A stretch of DNA of 20,777 bases from JBKQVT01 sp052139835 (GTDB lineage: Bacteria; Planctomycetota; Planctomycetia; Pirellulales; Thermoguttaceae), in contig JBKQVT010000086.1 in NCBI GenBank assembly GCA_052139835.1, forward strand, positions 1 to 20,777, in the 5' to 3' direction. Position 1 is the first letter of the stretch. Each line of letters begins with the position of its first letter. Under the pieces are notes generated by a model, which was not told the origin of the DNA, made no database searches, and saw nothing but the letters and a program-made list of their open reading frames with translations. Made by a program: the position numbers and the translations under genes. Positions 13,693 through 20,777 of this stretch are shown piece by piece.

Positions 13693-16106
13693 TTCTTCTG
13701 GCCCAGACTGCTGGCGGCCCGGGCTTGGATCTGCCGCGCCGTTAAGGCGCTGCGATAGAGGCGGACGAACAATACGTCGCCCGTAAAGGCCGCCCCACGG
13801 CGGCCTTCGTTGCCAATGGCGAGGTAAAACATCTGCGTGGGAAAGTCCGCGGCCGCGGGCGCCGCGGCGACCACCTGCCGGCCGTCCAGATAGACCAACA
13901 CTCCCCCCGGTTCCCTCACGAGGGCAAGATGATGCCAGCGCTCGGGTTCGATCGTCACGGGATAGGTATTGCGCACGCGGGCAGCCAACGACGCATAATG
14001 CAGGTGCAATTGCTCGCCCTCTCGACCAAAAAAGAGCGCGCCGTTCGAGCCCCCGTCATGCCAGCCGACAAACTGCTGGAACCCGCCGGGGCTGCGCTGC
14101 GGACGCAAGCCGATCTCCAACGTGAACGGGCTGCTGCCCACGTTGTATTTGCCCAAATCGACGATCGCCCCGGAGAAGTGCGCGGCGATTGTCCCCCCCG
14201 GCCCAGCGGTGTACCGCAAGGCGCCGGCGACGGTTGGGTGGGTGTGACCGGCGCGATCGACCACTCCCTGCTTTTCGAAAGCGATGTCGATTTCCGGCCG
14301 CGGCCCGGCGGCATACTTCGGCTCCTTGCCGCGACCGTTGCTCGCGGCCGCCTCCGGGGCCATGGCCTTCAGCTTCTGCTCGACGGCGGCCTTGTCCAGT
14401 CCGCTGAGTTTCGGCAAAGCCGCCTCGTACCAGTGTGCGGCCCGCGCTTGCACCACCGACCTGGCCGGAGGCGGTTCCTTCGCCGCCCAGGCCCACCAGG
14501 CGTCGGCCAGTTCGACCTGCCGCTTGGCGTCGGCCCCTTGGGCCAGGTCGCGCTTGGCCAGTACGGCCAACTCGGCGCCGTTGCCCTTTGCCAGCAGCGG
14601 CAGCCCCTGCTCCCAATTCTCCTTGACGAAGCAATACCACTGCCCCGCGGCCGCGTTGGCTGCGCCGTCGCTGGGATCGGCAGCCAGCGTGTCCAGGGCC
14701 TTCTGGACCGAGGCAAACTTGCCTTTCAGCCGCTCCAACTCGTGACCGCGCGCGGCAAGATCATGATTGAGTCGCAAATCCTTGAGCCTTCGCCCCGCCA
14801 CGGCGGCCGACTTGATTAACCGCCCGGCAATCTCGAATTGGTCCCGCGCCGCGGCCACATCGGCCAGCGATACGACGGTTTCGACGGATTGCCGGGTGGC
14901 GTCGGCGTCCAGCGGCCCGCTCCGCGAAGACTTGACCACCGTGCCGACCAGGTCCGCTTTCATCCCCAGACCGTCGAAGCGATATCCCTCGTCGAGCTTG
15001 TCGGCAATCTGCAGACTCTTCGCCAACTCGCCCCCTTCGGCCGCCGTTTCCGCCGCCAATCGCCAGAGGACGAAACGGGCGGTGGAGTCGTCCGTGGTGG
15101 CCACGCCTTGTTCGAACAGTTTCTCCGCCAACTTCACTTTAGCACCCGCCGCACGGCTGCCGGAAAACTGCTGCTGGAAAATCTGCCGGATACGCTTCTC
15201 GACGGCTTCCTGGTCGGCGTCGCCAGGAACGGACAGCCTCGTGTCCTCGGCCGCGGTGGCCGCCGGCTTCGGCGTCGGCGCCACGGCAGACGCCTGCGGG
15301 GGGGCCGTGTCTTGCGCGGCCTTGGCGGCCGGCTCTTTGGACGGTATCGCCGGCCGCTGACCGGCCGGCGACGCTTGCGAAAGCTGGACCGGCGACGGCG
15401 CCGCGGGCTTCGCCTCCGGCAGCGGCGGCGGCACCGCCGCGCCGGCCTTAACGGCGATACCCGCGGCGGTCTTCTCCGCTTCCGGCGCAGCCGGTTTCTG
15501 GGAGCCCGGCTTCGTCGAGAGGCTCGGCACGACTTTGCTGGCGATGCTGCGGTCAGGCTGCGAAGGCTTTGGCGCGGGCGTTGCGGCGATTGGCGGGCTC
15601 GGGGCCGGTTTCAGGAGGACGGCGGCCAGCGCGACCAGCAAAAACCCGCCCAGTGCGATCCCCACGGCCACAGGCAAGAGGGATTTTTTCCGCCGCCTCG
15701 GGGCCCTGCTGTCGGTACGGCGGGGCGCACCGCCCGTCACGCTGGTCAGGAACGACGCCATCGCGTCGTTGGCCGCGGGTGCGGCCGTCGCCGCCGCTCC
15801 GCCGGCAGGCGCCGCGGTTCTTGCCGCCAGTTGTTGCCGCAGGAGGCGATCGTAGGCGGCCTTTCTTTCCGGGTTCAACAGGCACACCTTGGCAGCGGCC
15901 AGTTCGTTGAGGATCCGCTGCGAGGCGGCCGCATGTTTGCCCCCTTGGAAGTTCTTCACCTGCGCCATGCGGCCGTCGGCGGCGTTGGCGATGACGTCCG
16001 TGTCGGCCTCGAACGGCTCGATGCCCAACAAGCGATAGTGGTGGGGCGGCTGGTCGCGCGGCGGGATGCCCAGCCACTTGCGATATGGATCAAAACCTTC
16101 CTGCAT
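13689..16106 (-). CDS. Planctomycete membrane protein with J-like N-terminal domain and C-terminal LamG-like domain
   Basis: An 805-residue protein. Residues 6-92 (YRKWLGI, HYRLLGI, SQRILNELAAAKVCLLNPERKAAYD) resemble a J domain in layout but have no HPD tripeptide. I know this unit from planctomycete proteins. A basic stretch RRRKK (137-141) precedes a single membrane helix (142-165), so the J-like part should be cytoplasmic. Residues 166-290 are Pro/Ala/Lys-rich. A helical region follows (about 297-580) with AGQWYCFVKENWEQGLPLLAKG, a recurrent planctomycete motif. Residues 606-795 form a LamG/concanavalin-like domain (SSPFTLEIGLRP, WHHLALVREPGGVLVYLDG). ATG at 16106 overlaps the stop of the aminotransferase gene (TAATG), which fixes the start; the frame is open further upstream, but that part overlaps the aminotransferase gene. 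Its stop overlaps the next ATG. Function unknown; glycan binding outside the membrane is a guess. Confidence 0.85.
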   Translation of the reverse strand: MQEGFDPYRKWLGIPPRDQPPHHYRLLGIEPFEADTDVIANAADGRMAQVKNFQGGKHAAASQRILNELAAAKVCLLNPERKAAYDRLLRQQLAARTAAPAGGAAATAAPAANDAMASFLTSVTGGAPRRTDSRAPRRRKKSLLPVAVGIALGGFLLVALAAVLLKPAPSPPIAATPAPKPSQPDRSIASKVVPSLSTKPGSQKPAAPEAEKTAAGIAVKAGAAVPPPLPEAKPAAPSPVQLSQASPAGQRPAIPSKEPAAKAAQDTAPPQASAVAPTPKPAATAAEDTRLSVPGDADQEAVEKRIRQIFQQQFSGSRAAGAKVKLAEKLFEQGVATTDDSTARFVLWRLAAETAAEGGELAKSLQIADKLDEGYRFDGLGMKADLVGTVVKSSRSGPLDADATRQSVETVVSLADVAAARDQFEIAGRLIKSAAVAGRRLKDLRLNHDLAARGHELERLKGKFASVQKALDTLAADPSDGAANAAAGQWYCFVKENWEQGLPLLAKGNGAELAVLAKRDLAQGADAKRQVELADAWWAWAAKEPPPARSVVQARAAHWYEAALPKLSGLDKAAVEQKLKAMAPEAAASNGRGKEPKYAAGPRPEIDIAFEKQGVVDRAGHTHPTVAGALRYTAGPGGTIAAHFSGAIVDLGKYNVGSSPFTLEIGLRPQRSPGGFQQFVGWHDGGSNGALFFGREGEQLHLHYASLAARVRNTYPVTIEPERWHHLALVREPGGVLVYLDGRQVVAAAPAAADFPTQMFYLAIGNEGRRGAAFTGDVLFVRLYRSALTARQIQARAASSLGQKK

Positions 16107-17260
16107 TATGCCGTCACGGCCAAGAACCGGGCGATCGTGGCCACTACGTATTGTGCTTGTTCGTCGGACAATTCCGGATAGATGGGCAAGGCCAGGGTCT
16201 GCTCGGCCGCCGCTTCGCTGTGGGGGAAATCCCCGGCCCGATTCCCCACGTAGGCAAAGCACTTTTGCAGGTGCAGGGGGACGGGATAGTAGATCTCGGT
16301 GGTCACGCCCTGCTCTTTCAGATACGCCTGGAGCTGGTCGCGCCGCGGCACGCGGATGACGAACTGGTTGTAAATATGGCGGCAGTGGGAGACCTCGGCG
16401 GGAAGCCCGACCGCGCCGTCGGCCAGCCCGGCGGCCGCGAACAGCCGGCGGTAACGCGCGGCGTTGGCCTGCCGCCCGGCCGTCCACTGCTCCAAATGGC
16501 GGAACTTGACGCTGATGATGGCGGCCTGGAGGGCGTCGAGGCGGAAGTTGCCGCCGATCAGGCTGTGGTAGTATTTGGGCTTCGAGCCGTGCATGCGCAG
16601 CACGCGGAGCGTTTCCGCGCGCCCGGCATCCCGCGTCGTCACCAGGCCGCCGTCGCCGGCGGCGCCGAGATTCTTCGAGGGAAAGAAACTGAAGCAGCCA
16701 TATTCCCCCATCGAGCCGGCGCGGCGGCCCTTGTACTCGGCGCCGATGGCCTGGGCCGCATCCTCGATCACCACCAGCTTCTGACGCGCCGCCACCTCCA
16801 GGATCGGGTCCATCTCGGCGCACTGCCCGTAGAGGTGAACGGGAAGGATCGCCTTCGTGCGTTCCGTCACCCGGCCCTCCACCTGCGCCGGATCGAGGTT
16901 GTAGGTTTGCGGGCAGATGTCGACGAACACCGGCGTGGCGCACAGCCGGGCGATGGCCCCCACGGTGGCGAAAAACGTATACGGCGTCGTGATCACCTCG
17001 TCGCCCGGGCCGATCCCTTCGGCCATCAGCGCCGCCAGCAAGGCGTCGCTGCCGGAGGAAACCCCCACGGCGTGCGCGCAGCCGCAGTACGGCGCCAGCA
17101 GTTCCTCGCACTCGGTCACGGTCGGGCCGAGAATGAAGTATTGGCTCTCCAGCACCGCATCGACGGCCCGGCGGACCTCCTCGCGGATGGTCGCGTACTG
17201 GGCCTTCAGATCGAGCAAGGGAACAGTCATCTTCGTGGTTTTCACAGCCGAACTGGCCAT
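16106..17260 (-). CDS. DegT/DnrJ/EryC1 family sugar aminotransferase (WbpE/WlbC-like)
   Basis: A 384-residue PLP enzyme of normal family length. Motifs are VPLLDLKAQY (13-22), VGVSSGSDALLAAL (65-78, phosphate site), DEVITTPYTFFAT (87-99), VIEDAAQAIGA (164-174, D167 to the pyridine nitrogen) and FSFFPSKNLGAAGDGG (190-205, Schiff-base K196). HGSKPKYYHSLIGGNFRLDALQAA follows in the substrate region. It should transaminate a 3-keto or 4-keto nucleotide sugar with glutamate. The WbpB-WbpD fusion directly upstream makes UDP-3-keto-GlcNAc-uronate a good candidate substrate. The ATG at 17260 has a perfect AGGAGG 9 nt upstream, so longer in-frame extensions can be dismissed. An internal ATG at 17230 lacks such a site. 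The family is secure; the exact substrate is inferred. Confidence 0.9.
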   Translation of the reverse strand: MASSAVKTTKMTVPLLDLKAQYATIREEVRRAVDAVLESQYFILGPTVTECEELLAPYCGCAHAVGVSSGSDALLAALMAEGIGPGDEVITTPYTFFATVGAIARLCATPVFVDICPQTYNLDPAQVEGRVTERTKAILPVHLYGQCAEMDPILEVAARQKLVVIEDAAQAIGAEYKGRRAGSMGEYGCFSFFPSKNLGAAGDGGLVTTRDAGRAETLRVLRMHGSKPKYYHSLIGGNFRLDALQAAIISVKFRHLEQWTAGRQANAARYRRLFAAAGLADGAVGLPAEVSHCRHIYNQFVIRVPRRDQLQAYLKEQGVTTEIYYPVPLHLQKCFAYVGNRAGDFPHSEAAAEQTLALPIYPELSDEQAQYVVATIARFLAVTA

Positions 17261-17269
17261 CGTCGTCTT

Positions 17270-17275
17270 CCTCCT
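17270..17275 (-). promoter_or_regulatory. Consensus Shine-Dalgarno AGGAGG for the aminotransferase gene
   Basis: AGGAGG is 9 nt before the ATG at 17260 and is the strongest ribosome-binding site in the window. It decides the start of the aminotransferase against the long upstream open frame. The 50-bp gap also holds TATATT (on the minus strand) without a convincing -35 partner. Confidence 0.75.
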
Positions 17276-17310
17276 GAGAGACGCATCAATATAGTGTCGC
17301 CGCCAAGGGG

Positions 17311-18915
17311 CTATCCTACCGCGATTCCCCGCTCCGGAGAAGGGGGAGTTGGCGGGCCCTCCGCCTCCTCCACCCGGCCGTCGCGGAGGCGATATTGCCG
17401 GCCGCAAGCCGCACAGGAGGCCGCGTCGTCGCGGAACTCCAATCGCCCCGCCGCGCAGCGGCACATCCAGCCGATCTGCCGCGCCGGCACGCCCGCCACC
17501 AGGGCGAAGTCGGCCACGTCGCCGCTCACCACCGCCCCGGCGGCCACGAAGGCGTAGCGCCCCACGGTATGGCCGCAGACGATCGTGCAGTTGGCCCCCA
17601 AAGTGGCCCCTTGCCGGATCAGCGTGGGGCGGTATTCGTTTTTCCGCACGATCTCGCTGCGGGGGTTGATGACGTTGGTAAAGACCATCGACGGCCCGCA
17701 AAACACCCCATCCTCCAAGGTGACGGCGTCGTACACCGAGACGTTGTTCTGAATCTTCACGCCGTTGCCGATCACCGCCGCCGAGCCGACCACCACGTTC
17801 TGGCCGATCGCGCAACCGCGACCCACGACGGCCCCCTTCATGACATGCGAAAAATGCCAGATCTTCGTCCCGGCGCCGATCGAGCAAGGCTGGTCGACGA
17901 AGGCACTGGGGTGGACGAAATAGTCCGTGGCGGGCGGCGCGGCCGGCGCCGCCGCGCGGCGCTCCAACGACTGCTGGCAGGCGTCCAGCACGCGCAGCAC
18001 GCGCAGGCCCTCGCGGCCGTCCGAAAGCGGCGCCTTCCGGCTGACGATGCAGTCGAGGAAGTGCCGGCACTCCTCCTTGAGCGGCTCGGCCTTGTCGAGT
18101 TCCACCACGACCGGCTCGGCCTTGACGGCCTTCGGCGCACGTCCGATCCAATCGACGTGGTGCGGATACAACAGCAACTTCTTCTCCGCCGTGTCGTCGA
18201 AGACGGCCATCTTCTCCGTCCCCACGATCACCAGCCGCTGTTCCTTGGAAGGGTGCAGCCAACTGACGAAAATATGCCCGTTGGCGCCGCTCTTGAATTT
18301 CAACCGGCTCAAGGTCACGTCGACCACGCCGGGGGTGAGGTAGCTTTGGCCGTCGGCTTCCGCTGCGATGGGCTCTTCGCCGAGGAGGTGGAGGATGACG
18401 GAGATGTCGTGGGGCGCGAAACTCCAAAGGATATTCTCTTCCGTGCGGATCAAGCCCATGTTCAGGCGATTCGAGTAGCAGTAGAGGATCCGCCCCAGGG
18501 CCCCTTGCTGAACCAACTGGCGGAGTTTCACCACCGCCGGGTGGTAGAGGAGGATGTGCCCGACCATGAGCACGGCGGCGCGGCGCTGGGCCAGGGCCAC
18601 CAGTTCCTCGCCCTGCCGGGCGTTCAGCGCCAGCGGTTTCTCCACGAACACGTCCTTGCCGGCCTCCAGCGAGCGACGCACCAGATCGTAATGCGTGGCC
18701 GCCGGCGTGGCGATGGCCACCGCCGGCAACAGGGGATCGGCCAACACCTCCTGGAGGTCGTCGGTGAAGGCCGGCGGGCTGCCGGCGAACTTCAGGGGCT
18801 CATAGCGCTGCCTGTCGGTATCACAAACGCAGCGCAGGGCCCCCAATTCCGCGAAGACGCGGACCAGGTTCCTTCCCCAATATCCGCAACCGATGACCGC
18901 CAGGGAGGGATTCAT
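17311..18915 (-). CDS. Fused Gfo/Idh/MocA dehydrogenase (WbpB-like) and hexapeptide acetyltransferase (WbpD-like) with zinc ribbon
   Basis: A 534-residue three-part protein. Residues 1-320 are an NAD-dependent sugar dehydrogenase: VIGCGYWGRNLVR (7-19), AIATPAATHYDL (67-78), VEKPLALN (91-98, with K93 in the EKP motif) and SFAPHDISVILHLLG. Residues 334-480 are a left-handed beta-helix acyltransferase with repeated hexapeptides (VDQPCSIGAGTKIWHFSHV, VVVGSAAVIGNGVKIQNNV, TLGANCTIVCGHTVG). The end has CxC (485, 487) and CxxC (501, 504), a rubredoxin-like zinc ribbon. In the Pseudomonas Wbp pathway separate WbpB and WbpD flank the WbpE transamination step, so this fusion plus the next gene could cover three steps. 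The last residues (PPTPPSPERG) look like read-through into repetitive DNA. I chose ATG at 18915, with GAGG 7 nt upstream, over an in-frame GTG at 18966. Confidence 0.88.
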   Translation of the reverse strand: MNPSLAVIGCGYWGRNLVRVFAELGALRCVCDTDRQRYEPLKFAGSPPAFTDDLQEVLADPLLPAVAIATPAATHYDLVRRSLEAGKDVFVEKPLALNARQGEELVALAQRRAAVLMVGHILLYHPAVVKLRQLVQQGALGRILYCYSNRLNMGLIRTEENILWSFAPHDISVILHLLGEEPIAAEADGQSYLTPGVVDVTLSRLKFKSGANGHIFVSWLHPSKEQRLVIVGTEKMAVFDDTAEKKLLLYPHHVDWIGRAPKAVKAEPVVVELDKAEPLKEECRHFLDCIVSRKAPLSDGREGLRVLRVLDACQQSLERRAAAPAAPPATDYFVHPSAFVDQPCSIGAGTKIWHFSHVMKGAVVGRGCAIGQNVVVGSAAVIGNGVKIQNNVSVYDAVTLEDGVFCGPSMVFTNVINPRSEIVRKNEYRPTLIRQGATLGANCTIVCGHTVGRYAFVAAGAVVSGDVADFALVAGVPARQIGWMCRCAAGRLEFRDDAASCAACGRQYRLRDGRVEEAEGPPTPPSPERGIAVG

Positions 18916-19049
18916 CGCGGGCCTCGTTTCATGATTCGGCGCGCACTCCGTTCTCGTGGGTGACACCGGTCCCCATAAAATCGTTCGCTACGGTGGTCTC
19001 TTGCGTATCGTTGCGCCGGGAGTTTCTTGGGCGCGTCATCTCCGCTTGC

Positions 19050-19073
19050 CCGCGGCGACATCCCTTGCCGCGG
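19050..19073 (-). repeat. Perfect 7-bp inverted repeat in the putative 5' leader
   Basis: On the minus strand CCGCGGC, a 10-nt loop, then GCCGCGG. It lies 135-158 nt before the start codon and downstream of the TATAAT candidate, so it would be a hairpin in the leader RNA. No T-run follows, so it is not a standard terminator. High local GC makes such repeats fairly common by chance. Confidence 0.35.
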
Positions 19074-19091
19074 TCCCGCGCGGTTTCACCG

Positions 19092-19097
19092 ATTATA
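19092..19097 (-). promoter_or_regulatory. Candidate -10 box TATAAT
   Basis: A perfect TATAAT on the minus strand within otherwise very GC-rich DNA, about 175 nt before the dehydrogenase-fusion start. No TTGACA-like -35 is present at 16-18 bp and there is no TG extension, so the call rests on the -10 match and its location in the only long intergenic gap. Confidence 0.3.
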
Positions 19098-19218
19098 CCG
19101 ATCCTGCGGCCTTTGGCGCGGTCGCGCAGGATTTCAGTGCAAACATACCTTGCAAACGCCGCGCGACACGCCGGCGGCGAGAAAAGCCGGCCTGCGCCAC
19201 GGTCGGGGGGCGGGCAGA

Positions 19219-19239
19219 GGGGGCACCGGCGTGGCCCCC
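19219..19239 (-). terminator. Possible hairpin after the capD-like gene
   Basis: About 21 nt after the stop at 19260, the minus strand has GGGGGCCAC, a four-base loop and GTGCCCCC, pairing with one bulged base. No T-run follows, so rho-independent termination is doubtful; it may be a stabilising 3' hairpin or chance in GC-rich DNA. Confidence 0.3.
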
Positions 19240-19259
19240 GCTCCCCTCATGGCGTCCGC

Positions 19260-20777
19260 TCACGAGCGCAGCTCGATACCCCCTTTATCCCCCGCCGCCT
19301 GCCCCGTCAAGGGGGCCCCGGGCTGGCCGTCCTGGGGCGGGCGGAGGTATTCCGGCACGATCTCTTGCAGCTTCTGGCGAAGGACCTCCTGGGGCTCGTG
19401 AAGGAGTTGCTGCAGCGACGCCACGTCCCGGCGGACCTCGGCCAGAGTGTAGGGGCGATGGTAGGCGGCGCGCAGCTTGGGGTGCGAGGTGGGAAGCGTT
19501 TCCTCTTCATTGAAGTACAGTTCTTCATAGAGCTTCTCTCCCGGACGCACCCCCGTGAAGCAAATCTCGATGGAATTCTCCGGCAGGCCGGAGAGCCGAA
19601 TCAAGTCGCGGGCGAGGTCGATGATCTTCACCGGCTCCCCCATTTCCAGCACGAAGATTTCGCCGCCGTTGCCCATGGCCGCCGCCTGCAGCACCAGTTG
19701 CGAAGCCTCCGAGATGGTCATGAAGAACCGCGTCATGCGGGGATCGGTCACGGTGATCGGCCCGCCGCGGCGAATCTGCTCCTGGAAAATCGGCACCACG
19801 CTCCCTTCCGATCCCAGCACGTTGCCGAAGCGGACCACGGTGAAACGCGTCGAGGAGACATGGGAGAGGGCGTGGACGTAGCGCTCGGCTAACTGCTTCG
19901 TGACCCCCATGACGCTGGAAGGATGCACCGCCTTGTCGGTCGAGATAAAAACGAAATTCCGCACGCCAAACTCGTCGGCCAGGTCGGCCAGGCACCTGGT
20001 GCCGTTGACGTTGTTCTGCACCGCCTCGCCGACATTGCACTCCATCAGCGGCACGTGCTTGTGGGCGGCCGCGTGGAAGACCACCTCCGGCCGGTACTCC
20101 TGGAAGAGTTGCCGCATCCGCAGCGCATCGGTGACGCTGGCAATGCAGGTGTACAGTTCCGCGCCTCCGTGGATGGCCTGCAAACGGCGGTCGATCTTGA
20201 AGATGCGGTTCTCGCCCCGGCCCACCAACACCAACGCCCGCGGATTGAAGCGCAACACCTGGCGGCAGATCTCCGAGCCGATGCTCCCCCCGGCGCCGGT
20301 GACCATCACCGTGCGGCCTTCCAGGAGCTTGCCGATCATGCGGGTGTCCAATTGCACCGGCGCCCGCCGCAGCAGGTCGCCGATCTCGATGTCACGGATG
20401 GGAATGCGATGGTCGCCGCCGAGGCGGTCTTCCAGGCGGCGGATGATCTTCAGGTTCAGGCCGGCCTTCTCGCAGTCGTTCATCAGCGTCCGCAACCGCG
20501 GCCCGGCCAGGGTCCCGGCAATCACCAGGATGTCGGTCGCCTTGGCGCCGGCGGCGACGTTCCGCACGTCTTCCACTTTCCCCAGCACGGGGATTTGGCC
20601 CAGCCGCGATTTCTCCGTCTCTTCCAAGCAGAGGAATCCGCGGATGCGATAGGGCGACTCGCGATCCGACTGGATCTGGTGGGCCAGCACGCCGTGGGAA
20701 TGATCGGTGCCGACCAGCAGGGCCCAGCGGGCGTTGGAGGGGTTGAACATCGGCCAGAACTGTTCCCGGTACACCCG
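19260..20777 (-). CDS. CapD/WbpM/FlaA1-type nucleotide-sugar 4,6-dehydratase, 5' end outside window
   Basis: About 505 residues are visible and the frame is open at the right edge, so the N-terminus (normally four membrane helices in the large WbpM/CapD type) is missing. GTG at 20774 is probably internal. Counting from there, residues 15-135 form the central CoA-binding-like domain (WALLVGTDHSHGVLAHQI). The catalytic SDR domain starts with VMVTGAGGSIGSE (156-168, NADP loop), then FHAAAHKHVPLME and FISTDKAVHPSSVMGVTKQL, where the family has Met in place of the usual SDR Tyr. TDPRMTRFFMTISEA, GVRPGEKLYEELYF and a helical tail follow. The enzyme makes UDP-4-keto-6-deoxy-hexosamines for the first sugar of O-antigen or capsule repeats. 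It is upstream of, and likely in the same cluster as, all other genes here. Confidence 0.9.
   Translation of the reverse strand, partial: RVYREQFWPMFNPSNARWALLVGTDHSHGVLAHQIQSDRESPYRIRGFLCLEETEKSRLGQIPVLGKVEDVRNVAAGAKATDILVIAGTLAGPRLRTLMNDCEKAGLNLKIIRRLEDRLGGDHRIPIRDIEIGDLLRRAPVQLDTRMIGKLLEGRTVMVTGAGGSIGSEICRQVLRFNPRALVLVGRGENRIFKIDRRLQAIHGGAELYTCIASVTDALRMRQLFQEYRPEVVFHAAAHKHVPLMECNVGEAVQNNVNGTRCLADLADEFGVRNFVFISTDKAVHPSSVMGVTKQLAERYVHALSHVSSTRFTVVRFGNVLGSEGSVVPIFQEQIRRGGPITVTDPRMTRFFMTISEASQLVLQAAAMGNGGEIFVLEMGEPVKIIDLARDLIRLSGLPENSIEICFTGVRPGEKLYEELYFNEEETLPTSHPKLRAAYHRPYTLAEVRRDVASLQQLLHEPQEVLRQKLQEIVPEYLRPPQDGQPGAPLTGQAAGDKGGIELRS

Larger units (their letters stand above)
18916..19259. 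other. Longest non-coding region, about 345 bp, likely leader/promoter of the operon
   Basis: It lies between the stop of the capD-like gene and the ATG of the dehydrogenase fusion. I see no conserved protein on either strand; the open frames here are short and of GC-driven type. It holds a hairpin near the capD stop, a TATAAT hexamer and a second perfect inverted repeat, each listed separately. It also contains two TTTGCA hexamers on the minus strand between about 19145 and 19160. Confidence 0.6.

Noticed and set aside
16107..17111. Possible 335-residue N-terminal extension of the J-like/LamG protein
   Set aside because: This part overlaps the whole aminotransferase core in another frame and has no motifs. 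The ATG at 16106, overlapping the upstream stop, begins exactly at the conserved domain.
17261..17310. TATATT as an internal promoter ahead of the aminotransferase gene
   Set aside because: No -35-like hexamer stands at a suitable distance and the gap is only 50 bp; co-transcription is the simpler view.
17261..18427. Long N-terminal extension of the aminotransferase (open frame of 773 codons)
   Set aside because: It overlaps the dehydrogenase-acetyltransferase gene in another frame, and a perfect AGGAGG marks the ATG at 17260.
1..20777. Searched by eye for CRISPR arrays, tRNA/rRNA genes, transposases and prophage genes
   Set aside because: No regularly spaced repeats, cloverleaf-like or rRNA-like sequence, transposase or integrase motifs, or terminal inverted repeats were seen.

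Overview
The window is GC-rich bacterial DNA in which every gene I can support lies on the minus strand, so transcription runs from position 20777 down to 1. The best taxonomic marker is the protein at 13689-16106. It begins with a J-like domain (YRKWLGI...HYRLLGI...RKAAYD) and carries a helical region and a LamG-type end that I know mainly from Planctomycetes. I infer a planctomycete, probably of the Pirellula/Gemmata type, possibly uncultured.

The locus looks like a surface-polysaccharide or glycan cluster. In transcription order it holds: (i) a CapD/WbpM-type nucleotide-sugar 4,6-dehydratase, cut at its 5' end by the window edge; (ii) a non-coding stretch of about 345 bp with a possible promoter and leader hairpin; (iii) a fused WbpB-like dehydrogenase plus WbpD-like acetyltransferase plus zinc ribbon, then a DegT-family aminotransferase, which together fit the later steps towards a UDP-diacetamido-uronic acid; (iv) the planctomycete membrane protein with J-like and LamG domains; (v) a nonulosonic (sialic-like) acid cassette made of a NeuA-NanE fusion, a short NeuB and, two genes on, a KdsC-type HAD phosphatase, with a SAM-methyltransferase-like gene between; (vi) a GT2 glycosyltransferase; (vii) four large membrane proteins of GT-C type, two of them tandem paralogues; (viii) a Wzx-like flippase; and (ix) the start of an unrecognised gene that runs off the left edge.

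Neighbours are separated by less than about 85 bp or overlap (TAATG at 16104-16108, ATGA at 13689-13692, 7 bp at 353-359). From the promoter region near 19090 down to position 1 the genes could therefore form one long operon. A plausible division of labour is cytoplasmic synthesis of activated sugars, lipid-linked assembly, flipping by the Wzx-like protein, and addition of further sugars on the outer face by the GT-C enzymes.

The most unusual signals are traces of gene rearrangement. A NeuB N-terminal motif is stranded between the NeuA and NanE parts of the fusion protein. A decayed copy of the NanE C-terminus forms a 12-codon mini-ORF just ahead of neuB. A fragment of a third GT-C paralogue lies just before and across the start of the first intact copy. 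The nonulosonate set looks like the phosphorylated (NanE, then a 9-phosphate synthase, then a HAD phosphatase) rather than the usual bacterial NeuC route. I saw no tRNA, rRNA, CRISPR array or insertion sequence.
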